A stretch of DNA of 64,000 nucleotides from Bacilli bacterium (GTDB taxonomy: Bacteria > Bacillota_I > Bacilli_A > RF39 > UBA660): assembly GCA_017527675.1 (NCBI GenBank), contig JAFXPU010000001.1:40033-104032 (forward strand). The letters are read 5' to 3'. Below are positions 1 through 7,874 of the stretch, in pieces. Position 1 is the first letter of the stretch. Every line of letters starts with the position of its first letter. The notes under the pieces were generated by a model. The model searched no databases, was not told the origin of the DNA, and worked only from the letters and a program-made list of their open reading frames with translations. Position numbers and translations under genes: made by a program.

Positions 1-138
1 GAATTAGAAGCAAGCGTTTTATTTTTAGCAAGTTGTGCTGAAGGATATGAAGCTATCGATAATCAAGTAATGAACCAAATATTAAATAATTTAAATATTA
101 CTGCACCAGAGAATTATCAATCAAAGGTATATAAGTAA
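1..138 (+). CDS. 3' end of a small T7SS-locus protein (partial)
   Basis: An open frame runs from the first base to a TAA at 136-138, giving the last 45 residues of a protein whose start lies outside the window. The tail ends ...NYQSKVYK. The next gene starts one base after the stop, so the two are almost certainly co-transcribed and probably translationally coupled. No domain can be named from this fragment. Its place just before a WXG-type gene suggests another small helical T7SS accessory or substrate protein, which is inference only. Confidence 0.6.
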   Translation, partial: ELEASVLFLASCAEGYEAIDNQVMNQILNNLNITAPENYQSKVYK

Positions 139-139
139 T

Positions 140-643
140 ATGGCATTTGAAAATGTAGATGTTGGTTCATTAAGAAGTAGCTTAAATTCTTGCAAAAATA
201 CAATTAATTATAGTGCTGGTAAAGAGTTTATGTCAAGTGCTAGTGGTATTTGGCAAGGTGATGCTAAAGATAATTTAATGCGTGCTTTAGATAAATTATA
301 TAATGAAAAATATAAAAAATTAGAAGAAAAAATTGATTATTTTTTAGGTGTTGTTGGTCAAATAGAAAATTATAAAAGACTTGAAGGTGAAAAAGCTCAA
401 TTAGCAAGTGAAATTGAGGCTTTGAAACCAAATTTATATAAAGAAGTTGAAAAAACAAAAGAGGTTTCTGAATGGTATCAAGATTTGGATGGTACGTGGA
501 AAGAAAAAAAGACAACTGAACATTATACTGAAAAAGTATTAAATCAAGCTGTTCAGAATCAAATCAATGAGAAATTAAGCCAAATGGAACAAAAACAACT
601 TGAAATGAATGGAATAGAAAGTACTGTTAATTCGATGGTATAA
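140..643 (+). CDS. WXG100-like helical T7SS protein
   Basis: This 167-residue protein is predicted almost entirely helical. It carries a Trp-Gln-Gly turn at residues 38-40 (GIWQGDAK), the WXG signature between the two helices of ESAT-6/WXG100 proteins. It is longer than a classical ~100-aa WXG100, with charged coiled-coil heptads over about residues 50-165. WXG100-type proteins are secreted by, or escort effectors to, EssC-type T7SS machines, and an EssC homologue lies at 15211-19845. It follows the partial upstream gene by one base and is followed by a hairpin with a T-run. Role as chaperone/adaptor versus secreted structural subunit cannot be decided from sequence. Confidence 0.7.
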   Translation: MAFENVDVGSLRSSLNSCKNTINYSAGKEFMSSASGIWQGDAKDNLMRALDKLYNEKYKKLEEKIDYFLGVVGQIENYKRLEGEKAQLASEIEALKPNLYKEVEKTKEVSEWYQDLDGTWKEKKTTEHYTEKVLNQAVQNQINEKLSQMEQKQLEMNGIESTVNSMV

Positions 644-645
644 AA

Positions 646-677
646 TAAAAATATACGTTTTATACGTATATTTTTTT
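646..677 (+). terminator. Rho-independent terminator/attenuator hairpin
   Basis: Inverted repeat AAATATACG / CGTATATTT with a short AT loop followed by a run of T. It lies between the WXG-like gene and the next co-oriented gene, with no obvious promoter after it. It may therefore reduce rather than abolish downstream expression. Confidence 0.6.
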
Positions 678-690
678 ATAGAGGTGATAT

Positions 691-1341
691 ATGCAAAATA
701 ATGTTAATATTGCATTGGCTATGGAAAAGAGAATAATAATTAATTATGATTTTGCTAATTATGAGAAATTAGTTGAAAAATATAAATTATTATTTACTAA
801 ATATCTTGAATTTAAAATAGATTTAAAAAAATATGATGATAGAATATTAAATAGTGATTTAGATTTTGGTATTATGCCAGATAGTAATAAAAGTACATAT
901 CAAAGAAGATCATTTTTAAATTTAAATTATATTTATATTAGAAGTAATTTTTATATTGAAAAATTGGATTTAGAAGATATTAAATTTTTAAATAACGTGA
1001 ATGTTAATAATTTTAGTTTGAGTCAGGATATTATTAATTTTATTGAAAGAACATACAAAGATGTAATTAATGATAATTATAGACATGGTAAATATGTTGA
1101 TAATACTAACACTTGTTATGGTGCATTTATACCTGATAATATTGTTGATTCTAAATTACTTGCAATATGCATTCAGTATGGTAAAAATAATAAACAATAT
1201 AGTGATAAAGAATATTTAAAAAATTCTAAATTAAAAAATGTTTTTTTAAAAAATTTAGCAATGGAATTAAAAATTGATTTTAAAGAGAATCTTAATATGG
1301 ATATTGCTGTTTTAATCAGAAATTTTGTTGGAGAAAACTAG
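691..1341 (+). CDS. Hypothetical T7SS-locus protein
   Basis: A 216-residue soluble protein with no signal peptide or membrane segment and no family I recognise. The start is supported by an AGAGGTGATAT ribosome site just before ATG. It is rich in Asn, Lys, Asp and Tyr and looks mixed alpha/beta, with a helical N-terminal third. It sits between a WXG-like gene and a protease-type effector (1360-3507). In T7SS islands this position is typically occupied by effector chaperones or immunity proteins, but nothing in the sequence proves either. Confidence 0.55.
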   Translation: MQNNVNIALAMEKRIIINYDFANYEKLVEKYKLLFTKYLEFKIDLKKYDDRILNSDLDFGIMPDSNKSTYQRRSFLNLNYIYIRSNFYIEKLDLEDIKFLNNVNVNNFSLSQDIINFIERTYKDVINDNYRHGKYVDNTNTCYGAFIPDNIVDSKLLAICIQYGKNNKQYSDKEYLKNSKLKNVFLKNLAMELKIDFKENLNMDIAVLIRNFVGEN

Positions 1342-1359
1342 TAGTTAAAGGAGTATTAT

Positions 1360-3507
1360 ATGAGTAGAAATACTAAATGTGATATAGATCAGTTAAAAAA
1401 TTATAAGATTAATTTTGATAGAGAAAAAAATAGTTATATGAATTCTACATATAATACTTTTTTGAGTGGTTATATATCTCAATGTAGTGATCCATATGTT
1501 TCTAGAATAAGGCAAGATTTATCTTACCGTTATCAATTTATAAGTGAGGCATACACTAAAATTAATACTTGGTGGTCAAATTATGATAATGATATTGAAA
1601 AATTAGAAATAAGTTTAACTTATAATAAAGCAAATGGAAATGGTATACTTGATGGTAGCACTAAAAGTGTTGTTAATTCTTTACCTGAGCTAACAACATA
1701 TAATCTTGCAAATGATAATTATTATTTTTCCCATTATAGTGCAAAGGCTGTACCTATTCAAAATATAAATATAAATGTTAAATTAAATAACTCTACTGAG
1801 TCTGAATTAGAATATATATATTCTAATGATGTTTTAGGGAGTTATTCTAATGGTATTATTGACATTTTATTAGGTGATGATAAGGTAAAAAAACCTGGAA
1901 TATTTTCTGTGTTTGAAAAACATAATCAGGAATTAGTGGATAAATATGGTTTAGATAAATATGGTATCAATTATTATGATATTAAAAAAGTATATGATCT
2001 TGGTAATGCTGCTTTTATTGATCTTGATAATGGATGTACATTAAAGTTGTTTTTTGACGATAATGGGGAAGTAAATTTAGTTGGTTTTACAGATAAAAAT
2101 GGAAATGTTATTAGTGATTTTAAAGATTATGGCATTCCAGCTGGTTCAATAAAATCTATTGATAATTCAAATTCAACTATAATAACATTTACAATGAATA
2201 ATGGTAGTAAAATTACATTTGATACGGCTTCAAAAAAAATATTAGGATTAACTGATTCTAAAGGAAATTATTATTCATATTATGATTATAAATTAGACAA
2301 TTATGGTGTTATACCTCAAGATATTGCTTCAATAAGTAAGGATTCATTTTTTACAACAATCACGTTAAAAAATGGTGGTACTATTCTTATTAATAATGAT
2401 AATTATCAAATAATTAGTGTTACTAATGCTAATGGAGTTAATGTGCTTGAATTATATAATAAATACAATTTAGTTCAATATGGAGCTAAAGTATGTGATA
2501 TTGTTTCAATAACATCTATTAATGAATTTAATTGTATTCAATTAGCTAATGGTACAAAATTATCTTTTGATCAACAAACTGGTGAACTTTTTGCAATTAC
2601 TATAGGAAAAAATGGCTATTATTTTTCAGATGGCCATATAACATCTGCTACTCTTTCACCAAGCATATTTAGAAGAAATAATCTTGAAAACAATCAATAT
2701 GGTGGAAATCAAATGGTTTTCAGTAATAATTTTGAAGATGTTTTGAATAATCCAGATATAATGAAGATTTTAAGAGAAAATTTTCCAGATGCTACTATGG
2801 AAGATTATGAGTTATATTTAAAAAAATTAAGTAGTTGTGGATGTGGTTATACCGCTGAAGTAAATTCAATTTTTGAAATATATGAAGGTAGAGAAGAGGA
2901 ATTTTATAATAAATTTGGATTATCAATGTATACAATAGATGTTGATGGTAATGTTGATTATAATTATGAGCCTTTAATAGTTGGATTTTTTACATATATT
3001 TGGAAAGAGAAAAAAAATATGAGTATTGAAGAAATATATGGAGATATCAAGGAAAAGTCAGGCAATGATGCTTCATTAACTGGTGAAAATTCAACTGGAG
3101 CAACAGGTGCTGGTGTTGATATTCAAAAAGATTTTTCAAAATATTTATATGATAAATTTGATATAAAATTTCATTTAGATTTTGAAAATAGCGATAAGAA
3201 TATTTTTGAGAATAATTTTACTATTGAGGATTATAATAGGATAATGTCTGAACACCCTAATAGTGAAATATTTTTGAGTACTGATGGATATTCTTTATAT
3301 TACATTAATGATGATGGTACACGTGGCAATCCATATACAGAAGATGGTCGTAAACATGCAATGATTATAGTTGGAGTAGAAAATAATGAATTAATTGTTT
3401 CTAGTTGGGGTAATAAATATATTATTGATGTATCTAATTTAGATAATGAAGATGATTGGTTATGGTATACAATTGTTGAAGAAGAAAAAACCCCTTTTAG
3501 TATATAA
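1360..3507 (+). CDS. T7SS effector with papain-like cysteine protease domain
   Basis: 715 residues. Residues 1-90 are the N-terminal domain shared with the proteins at 4043 and 7788 (SQCSDPYVSR, then INTWWSNYDNDIEKLE). Residues ~200-440 hold four imperfect beta-rich repeats of about 58 residues, each opening with Tyr-Gly at 201, 257, 315 and 374. The C-terminal third looks like a papain/C39-fold cysteine protease: a Cys at 493 or 495 in SSCGCGYTAE before a helix, His666 in GRKHAMIIVGVE, then a Ser-Ser-Trp-Gly turn at 681-684. The SSWG resembles the NSWG of papain enzymes with Asn replaced by Ser. No signal peptide is present, consistent with T7SS export. Alternative: an inactive papain-like binding domain. 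Confidence 0.65.
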   Translation: MSRNTKCDIDQLKNYKINFDREKNSYMNSTYNTFLSGYISQCSDPYVSRIRQDLSYRYQFISEAYTKINTWWSNYDNDIEKLEISLTYNKANGNGILDGSTKSVVNSLPELTTYNLANDNYYFSHYSAKAVPIQNININVKLNNSTESELEYIYSNDVLGSYSNGIIDILLGDDKVKKPGIFSVFEKHNQELVDKYGLDKYGINYYDIKKVYDLGNAAFIDLDNGCTLKLFFDDNGEVNLVGFTDKNGNVISDFKDYGIPAGSIKSIDNSNSTIITFTMNNGSKITFDTASKKILGLTDSKGNYYSYYDYKLDNYGVIPQDIASISKDSFFTTITLKNGGTILINNDNYQIISVTNANGVNVLELYNKYNLVQYGAKVCDIVSITSINEFNCIQLANGTKLSFDQQTGELFAITIGKNGYYFSDGHITSATLSPSIFRRNNLENNQYGGNQMVFSNNFEDVLNNPDIMKILRENFPDATMEDYELYLKKLSSCGCGYTAEVNSIFEIYEGREEEFYNKFGLSMYTIDVDGNVDYNYEPLIVGFFTYIWKEKKNMSIEEIYGDIKEKSGNDASLTGENSTGATGAGVDIQKDFSKYLYDKFDIKFHLDFENSDKNIFENNFTIEDYNRIMSEHPNSEIFLSTDGYSLYYINDDGTRGNPYTEDGRKHAMIIVGVENNELIVSSWGNKYIIDVSNLDNEDDWLWYTIVEEEKTPFSI

Positions 3508-3531
3508 TTTGTTTATAATTATTTACTATTA

Positions 3532-3540
3532 TGATATAAT
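3532..3540 (+). promoter_or_regulatory. Extended -10 promoter for the DUF4176 gene
   Basis: TGATATAAT (TG at 3532-3533, TATAAT at 3535-3540) with an AT-rich upstream region lacking a good -35. It lies 34 bases before the DUF4176 start, so that gene can be expressed separately from the effector before it. Confidence 0.5.
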
Positions 3541-3573
3541 AAATCTATAAGTATAGTAGAAAGAAGGATAAAA

Positions 3574-3945
3574 ATGGAAATAGAAAAATATTTACCTATT
3601 GGTACTGTTGTAATGCTTAAAGAAGCAAAAAAAAGAATAATGGTTATTGGTTATTTACCAGTAAGTAATAAAGATGGGGAAAAAGTTATATATGATTATG
3701 CAGCATGCTTATATCCAGAAGGAATTATATCTTCTGATAAAACATTATTATTTAATCATGATCAAATAGATAAAATATATTTTATTGGTAATAATGATGA
3801 AGAAACAAAGAAATTTCTTGAAAGTATAAAAGAAATTGAAAAAGAAGAAGCATTGAAAATTATTAAAGAAAAAGATAATAATGATGATACTAATAAAAAC
3901 GATAGTAATGAAAATGAAAATCCAGAATTAATAATTGAAGACTAA
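3574..3945 (+). CDS. DUF4176 domain T7SS accessory protein
   Basis: 123 residues. The first ~85 match the DUF4176 pattern: LPIGTVVMLKEAKKRIMVIG followed by a tyrosine-containing strand and a conserved 'YPEG' turn, then DQIDKIYFIG. A low-complexity acidic/Asn tail follows. DUF4176 proteins are small cytoplasmic proteins repeatedly found in LXG/T7SS effector loci of Firmicutes, where they are thought to help effector handling. Here the gene lies between two effectors and has its own promoter and terminator, so it may serve several effectors. Family assignment is fairly secure and function is inferred. Confidence 0.75.
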   Translation: MEIEKYLPIGTVVMLKEAKKRIMVIGYLPVSNKDGEKVIYDYAACLYPEGIISSDKTLLFNHDQIDKIYFIGNNDEETKKFLESIKEIEKEEALKIIKEKDNNDDTNKNDSNENENPELIIED

Positions 3946-3950
3946 GAAAA

Positions 3951-3988
3951 AACAAATAATAATTATGTATTATTATTTGTTTTTTTTA
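3951..3988 (+). terminator. Terminator after DUF4176 gene
   Basis: Arms ACAAATAATA / TATTATTTGT followed by eight T. The promoter of the next effector begins immediately after the T-tract. Confidence 0.75.
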
Positions 3989-3994
3989 ATCTTT

Positions 3995-4010
3995 AGTGTA
4001 TAATTATAAT
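3995..4010 (+). promoter_or_regulatory. Promoter of the transglutaminase-type effector
   Basis: AGTGTATAATTATAAT contains two overlapping -10 candidates (3999-4004 and 4005-4010). The TGTATAATTA block recurs upstream of the 7788 effector and of essC, each time right after a terminator, suggesting a shared expression level or regulator for these units. Confidence 0.5.
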
Positions 4011-4030
4011 AGAATATGATAATAAAAATA

Positions 4031-4130
4031 GGTGGGTTAAACATGAGTAGTAATACAAGAGTTGATTTAAATTTACTTAAATCATATAAAACTAGTTTTG
4101 ATAATGAAAAACAAAGTTATATGTATAATA
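4031..4130 (+). repeat. Near-identical effector 5' segment, copy 1
   Basis: From the ribosome site through about 85 bases of coding DNA this segment is identical, but for one base in the leader, to 7775-7874. Identity then falls to roughly 85-90% over the rest of the N-terminal domain. Coding sequences beyond the N-terminal domain are unrelated. This looks like the conserved half of a cassette through which effector C-termini can be exchanged by homologous recombination. Confidence 0.8.
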
Positions 4131-6697
4131 CGTATAACGCTTTTTCTAGTGGTTATATATCTCAATGCAGTGACCCATATGTTTCAAGAATGAAACAAGA
4201 TTTGTCATACCGTTATCAATTTATAAGTGAAGCTTATAATAAAATAAATACGTGGTGGACTAATTATAATAAAGATATTGAAGCATTAGAAAATGGACTT
4301 TGTAATGATCAAGCTAATGGTAATGGTATAAGTGAATCTTGTGTTAGAGCAATAGTTAATTCTTTACCTGTGTTGCGTAATTTTAATGTTGATTCATATA
4401 TGTCTAATTTTGATAAAAAAATGAAAGGTGAAGAGTATAAAAAACATTATGGTCAAAAACATATTAATATATCAAAAGTTGATAATTTTAGTAAATTTTC
4501 ATCTACACCTATACAATATGATGAAAATGGTCAATTAAAAGTTGATTTAGGATTTGATCCAAGTACTCAAAAACTAATTATTGATGATAATGGTAATCCA
4601 AAAGTTGTTGATATTGCTTTTGATTTAGATGAACAATTTCATAGAATTGACCCTAAAACAGGTGCAATAATATCAAATTATGAAAAAACAGACATATATG
4701 GTAATAAGAATTTATCTCAATCATTTTTTTCTTTACTGCAATTAGATAAAATACTTAATTTTAAATCTGGTGATACAAAAGCAGAAAATAAAAAGAATAT
4801 ATTAGCAACTGGATTAGATGTAGGTTTAAGTTTTGTAAGTGGAGTTATAGGAACAGTAGAAAAAGCAGGAGATGCTGGTACTGTTTTAAAACCATTTTAT
4901 GGTTTAAGAGGTGATAATCAAGGAAGACAAATTTTAACTAATAAAAAATATGATTCAGATCAGGCACTTGCTGATATTGGTTTTAAGGGTGCTGATAAAT
5001 TTATAGAAGAAATATATAATACAGATTTTGGTAAATATGTAAAGACAAATAGTTATATTACAAATTCAAAATTTGAAGAAACTATAGATGCAACTGCATG
5101 TCAAATTGGTGAAACAGTAACAATAACTACTGTATCAAAATTGGCTTCCCTTATATTTGGACCAAAAAGTCAGGAAATTATGTTAGGTTTAACAGGTGGT
5201 GTAATTGAAGCAGGTAAGGGTGCTCAAACAGCTGTTGATTATGGTGCTGATTATAAAACAACTATGGCTTTTACTGCTGCAAGATTTGGTGTAGGTTTTG
5301 TATCATATTTTGGTGGTGCTAAAATTAACACAATAAAAATAAGTAAATATGCAAAATTATCTTCATTAGTTCACGTTGGTGCCGATGCTTCAACAGGCGC
5401 AGTTGAAGGAATGTTAGATATTGCAACAGAATTAATTTTGCTTCGTAAAGAAGATGGATCAAAATATACATTTAAAGAATTATATGAAGAAAAAGGTGGT
5501 AAGACTAATATTATTTCAAGAGCAGCTACTGGTGGTATTTTATCCTTTTTATCAGAAGCCGGAGTATTATTAAAATTTAATAATAATACGGCAAATAAAG
5601 CAGATTTAACTAATAAACAAATAATTGCAGATGCAAATAAAATATCTCTTCATTATAAAAATTTTAAAGATATTCAAGAAAAAATAGACGATATTGGTAA
5701 TCCAAGAAACTATAATTATGTTGTTAATGGAAAAACATATACATTTGATGAATTGATTTATACAAATAAAATTGATAAAACAAAATTAAAAATTTTCCCT
5801 GTTTTAGATTTAAAAAATGAATTGTTAGCAACAATTGATCAAAATATGGATCCTGTTACCAAGGCAAGAAAATTGTATATAGAGTTAAATAAAAGAGTTG
5901 AGTATGACCTAACTTATGTGATAGGTGATGAAATAACAAAAGGAAATATTTTGAATAAAACACTTAGTTTTGATAATTTAGAGTCAAAATATGTTGTTTG
6001 TAAAGGATGGTCTGAATTATATAAAGAAATATTGATTGAAAGCGGATTTTCACCTGAAAAGGTTATTATTGCTGGTGTTTCAGGACATAAATGGGTTGAA
6101 ATAATCTTACCAGATAATAGTATATTAAAAGCAGATGCCACTGAAGTTATAAATGGAACAATTGATTTGGCTAATTGTAAACTTGGAAGTAGGACATCAG
6201 GATTTATTCATGCAACATCTGATTCTATTGGAAAAAGAATTAATGAGACATTTAATTCTAGTATTATTGTTACTGCTGGTGATGCTTGGAAAGATATAGA
6301 TGATAGCATAGGATATTCATTCAAAGGCGGATATGCAAATGAAATAATGGCTGAATTAACTAAGAAATATAATTATGGATCATCTGATCTTGGAAAAGCA
6401 TTTATGCAAGTTATTGAATCTAAAAAATTTAGTACAGTTGATGGTTATGACGCATTCTCATTCCTAAGACAATTAAAAGATGATTATGGATTAGGTAGTG
6501 ATAAAGTAAAATTTGATTTATCTGTTTATGATAAAGGAAGTGTCCGTGAAGGATTTCTTACTATTAAAACATACTTTGATGATAAACCTAAAATAATAAC
6601 TATTTCAGATTCAACTGGTAGACATACATTTAGTTCAGAAAAGATATATGAAAAATATGTTAGTAAATTAAAAATTATTGAAATGAGGCGAAAATAA
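4043..6697 (+). CDS. T7SS effector with transglutaminase-like C-terminal domain
   Basis: 884 residues when started at ATG 4043. This start follows a GGTGGG ribosome site and matches the paralogue at 7788; an upstream in-frame ATG at 4016 lacks one. Residues 1-95 are the shared targeting-type domain ending INTWWTNYNKDIEALE. Residues ~250-520 are Gly/Ala-rich with hydrophobic stretches, like the pre-toxin region of polymorphic toxins. The C-terminal region has a transglutaminase-like triad: Cys653 (YVVCKGWSELY), His682 (SGHKWVEI), Asp698 (LKADATE). Such folds act as cysteine proteases, deamidases or crosslinkers. The terminal ~150 residues after the triad are unassigned. There is no signal peptide. 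Substrate unknown. Confidence 0.7.
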   Translation: MSSNTRVDLNLLKSYKTSFDNEKQSYMYNTYNAFSSGYISQCSDPYVSRMKQDLSYRYQFISEAYNKINTWWTNYNKDIEALENGLCNDQANGNGISESCVRAIVNSLPVLRNFNVDSYMSNFDKKMKGEEYKKHYGQKHINISKVDNFSKFSSTPIQYDENGQLKVDLGFDPSTQKLIIDDNGNPKVVDIAFDLDEQFHRIDPKTGAIISNYEKTDIYGNKNLSQSFFSLLQLDKILNFKSGDTKAENKKNILATGLDVGLSFVSGVIGTVEKAGDAGTVLKPFYGLRGDNQGRQILTNKKYDSDQALADIGFKGADKFIEEIYNTDFGKYVKTNSYITNSKFEETIDATACQIGETVTITTVSKLASLIFGPKSQEIMLGLTGGVIEAGKGAQTAVDYGADYKTTMAFTAARFGVGFVSYFGGAKINTIKISKYAKLSSLVHVGADASTGAVEGMLDIATELILLRKEDGSKYTFKELYEEKGGKTNIISRAATGGILSFLSEAGVLLKFNNNTANKADLTNKQIIADANKISLHYKNFKDIQEKIDDIGNPRNYNYVVNGKTYTFDELIYTNKIDKTKLKIFPVLDLKNELLATIDQNMDPVTKARKLYIELNKRVEYDLTYVIGDEITKGNILNKTLSFDNLESKYVVCKGWSELYKEILIESGFSPEKVIIAGVSGHKWVEIILPDNSILKADATEVINGTIDLANCKLGSRTSGFIHATSDSIGKRINETFNSSIIVTAGDAWKDIDDSIGYSFKGGYANEIMAELTKKYNYGSSDLGKAFMQVIESKKFSTVDGYDAFSFLRQLKDDYGLGSDKVKFDLSVYDKGSVREGFLTIKTYFDDKPKIITISDSTGRHTFSSEKIYEKYVSKLKIIEMRRK

Positions 6698-6702
6698 TAG
6701 AT

Positions 6703-6969
6703 ATGAGTAATGTCGAAAAAATGATGGAATTAATTAGAACTAAAAAAGCTAAAGTAATATCTAAAGAAGAAATAGAACAAGTCGAATATTTAGAAAAAGT
6801 GATGGCAAATGAACAATTATATGATATGTTAGCTCCAAATGTTTTTATGGGTATATTACAATTTCTAGATGTTCCTGAAAAAGATATAGAGTCTGTATAT
6901 GCTGAAATGATTATACCAGCAGATTTAAAGAAGAAAAAACCAGAGGTTAGAAAAATAATAGGTGAATAA
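6703..6969 (+). CDS. Small hypothetical protein, candidate immunity or chaperone
   Basis: 88 residues, soluble, mostly helical (MSNVEKMMELIRTKK...). It begins 5 bases after the stop of the transglutaminase-type effector, so it is co-transcribed with it. Its ribosome site is weak, with GAGG lying well upstream at 6686. Immunity proteins often follow their toxin directly, so this and the next gene are the candidates. No family recognised. Confidence 0.5.
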   Translation: MSNVEKMMELIRTKKAKVISKEEIEQVEYLEKVMANEQLYDMLAPNVFMGILQFLDVPEKDIESVYAEMIIPADLKKKKPEVRKIIGE

Positions 6970-6988
6970 ATAAGTAGGATGTGATGTT

Positions 6989-7696
6989 ATGATAAAGGCA
7001 TCTATATTTGGAGATTCTATAAGCACATACGAAGGATATAATCCAATAGGATATAATGTTTTTTATAATGAACAAATGCAGAGGTCAAATGGATTAAATA
7101 GTGTTTCTGATACATGGTGGTATCAAGTTTTAAAAAATATGAATTATGAATTATGTGTTAATAATTCTTTTTCAGGGTGTCGAATATCTGGATATAATTT
7201 TCCATCTGCATCCAGTTATCAGAGAATAAATGATTTAAAAAAGGAAACGACTATTCCAGATATAATTTTAATATATATGGGTGTTAATGATTTTGGTTAT
7301 GGAATAAAAATAAAAAATGATTTTGATAATAATATTGATTTATCATGTTTTGAGGATTCTTATGATTATATGTTAAAAATGATTAAAAAGTATTATCCAA
7401 ATACAAAAATAGTATGTGCAACTTTATTAAAAGGGAAAGTTAAAGATTATGAAGAATGGGATTTTCCTGATTCTCCAAAGGGAATATCGTTTGAAGAATA
7501 TAATAATACAATACGCAAAATAGTTACTAAAGAGAATTGTATGTTAGCAGATTTAGCTGCATATGATATTAGATATGAGACGCTAGATGGTGTACATCCA
7601 ACTATTAATGGTCATAAAACTATTGCTGATGTATGGATTAAGGAATTAAAAAAGCAATTAATTAATAATTCCCAAGTTAATGGTAAGCATTTATAA
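6989..7696 (+). CDS. SGNH/GDSL-type hydrolase
   Basis: 235 residues with the four SGNH blocks: GDSIS near residue 8 (nucleophile Ser10), NNSFSGCRIS (oxyanion Gly), MGVNDFG (oxyanion Asn), and DGVHPTINGH (Asp and catalytic His). Members are esterases, lipases or carbohydrate deacetylases. No signal peptide is visible, so it should act in the cytoplasm or leave by a non-Sec route. It is the last gene of the unit starting at 4043 and is followed by a strong hairpin. A deacylase inside an effector unit could be an effector modifier, an immunity enzyme or a passenger. Confidence 0.75.
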   Translation: MIKASIFGDSISTYEGYNPIGYNVFYNEQMQRSNGLNSVSDTWWYQVLKNMNYELCVNNSFSGCRISGYNFPSASSYQRINDLKKETTIPDIILIYMGVNDFGYGIKIKNDFDNNIDLSCFEDSYDYMLKMIKKYYPNTKIVCATLLKGKVKDYEEWDFPDSPKGISFEEYNNTIRKIVTKENCMLADLAAYDIRYETLDGVHPTINGHKTIADVWIKELKKQLINNSQVNGKHL

Positions 7697-7733
7697 AAGC
7701 ATATAACTTACAAAAAAGTTATATACTTTTTTA
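7696..7733 (+). terminator. Terminator with repeated AGCATATAACTT arm
   Basis: AGCATATAACTT pairs with AAGTTATAT-CTTTTTT. Nearly the same hairpin occurs at 15131-15166, showing that the unit boundaries in this island are copies of one another. Confidence 0.75.
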
Positions 7734-7742
7734 TTGTTTTAT

Positions 7743-7750
7743 TGTATAAT
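7743..7750 (+). promoter_or_regulatory. Promoter of the 1844-aa effector
   Basis: TGTATAAT followed by TA, about 40 bases before the start codon, matching the -10 blocks at 3995 and 15174. No clear -35; the T-tract of the preceding terminator occupies that position. Confidence 0.5.
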
Positions 7751-7774
7751 TACTTTAGTATATAACAATAAAAT

Positions 7775-7874
7775 AGGCGGGTTAAACATGAGTAGTAATA
7801 CAAGAGTTGATTTAAATTTACTTAAATCATATAAAACTAGTTTTGATAATGAAAAACAAGGTTATATGTATAAT
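7775..7874 (+). repeat. Near-identical effector 5' segment, copy 2
   Basis: Second copy of the ribosome site plus effector N-terminus found at 4031-4130. The first ~85 coding bases are identical, then synonymous and nonsynonymous differences accumulate. The sharp drop toward unrelated C-termini fits cassette exchange. Confidence 0.8.

Noticed and set aside
264..515. Minus-strand reading frame inside the WXG-like gene
   Set aside because: Shadow of the real plus-strand gene; no ribosome site, Phe/Leu-rich composition typical of antisense to AT-rich coding DNA.
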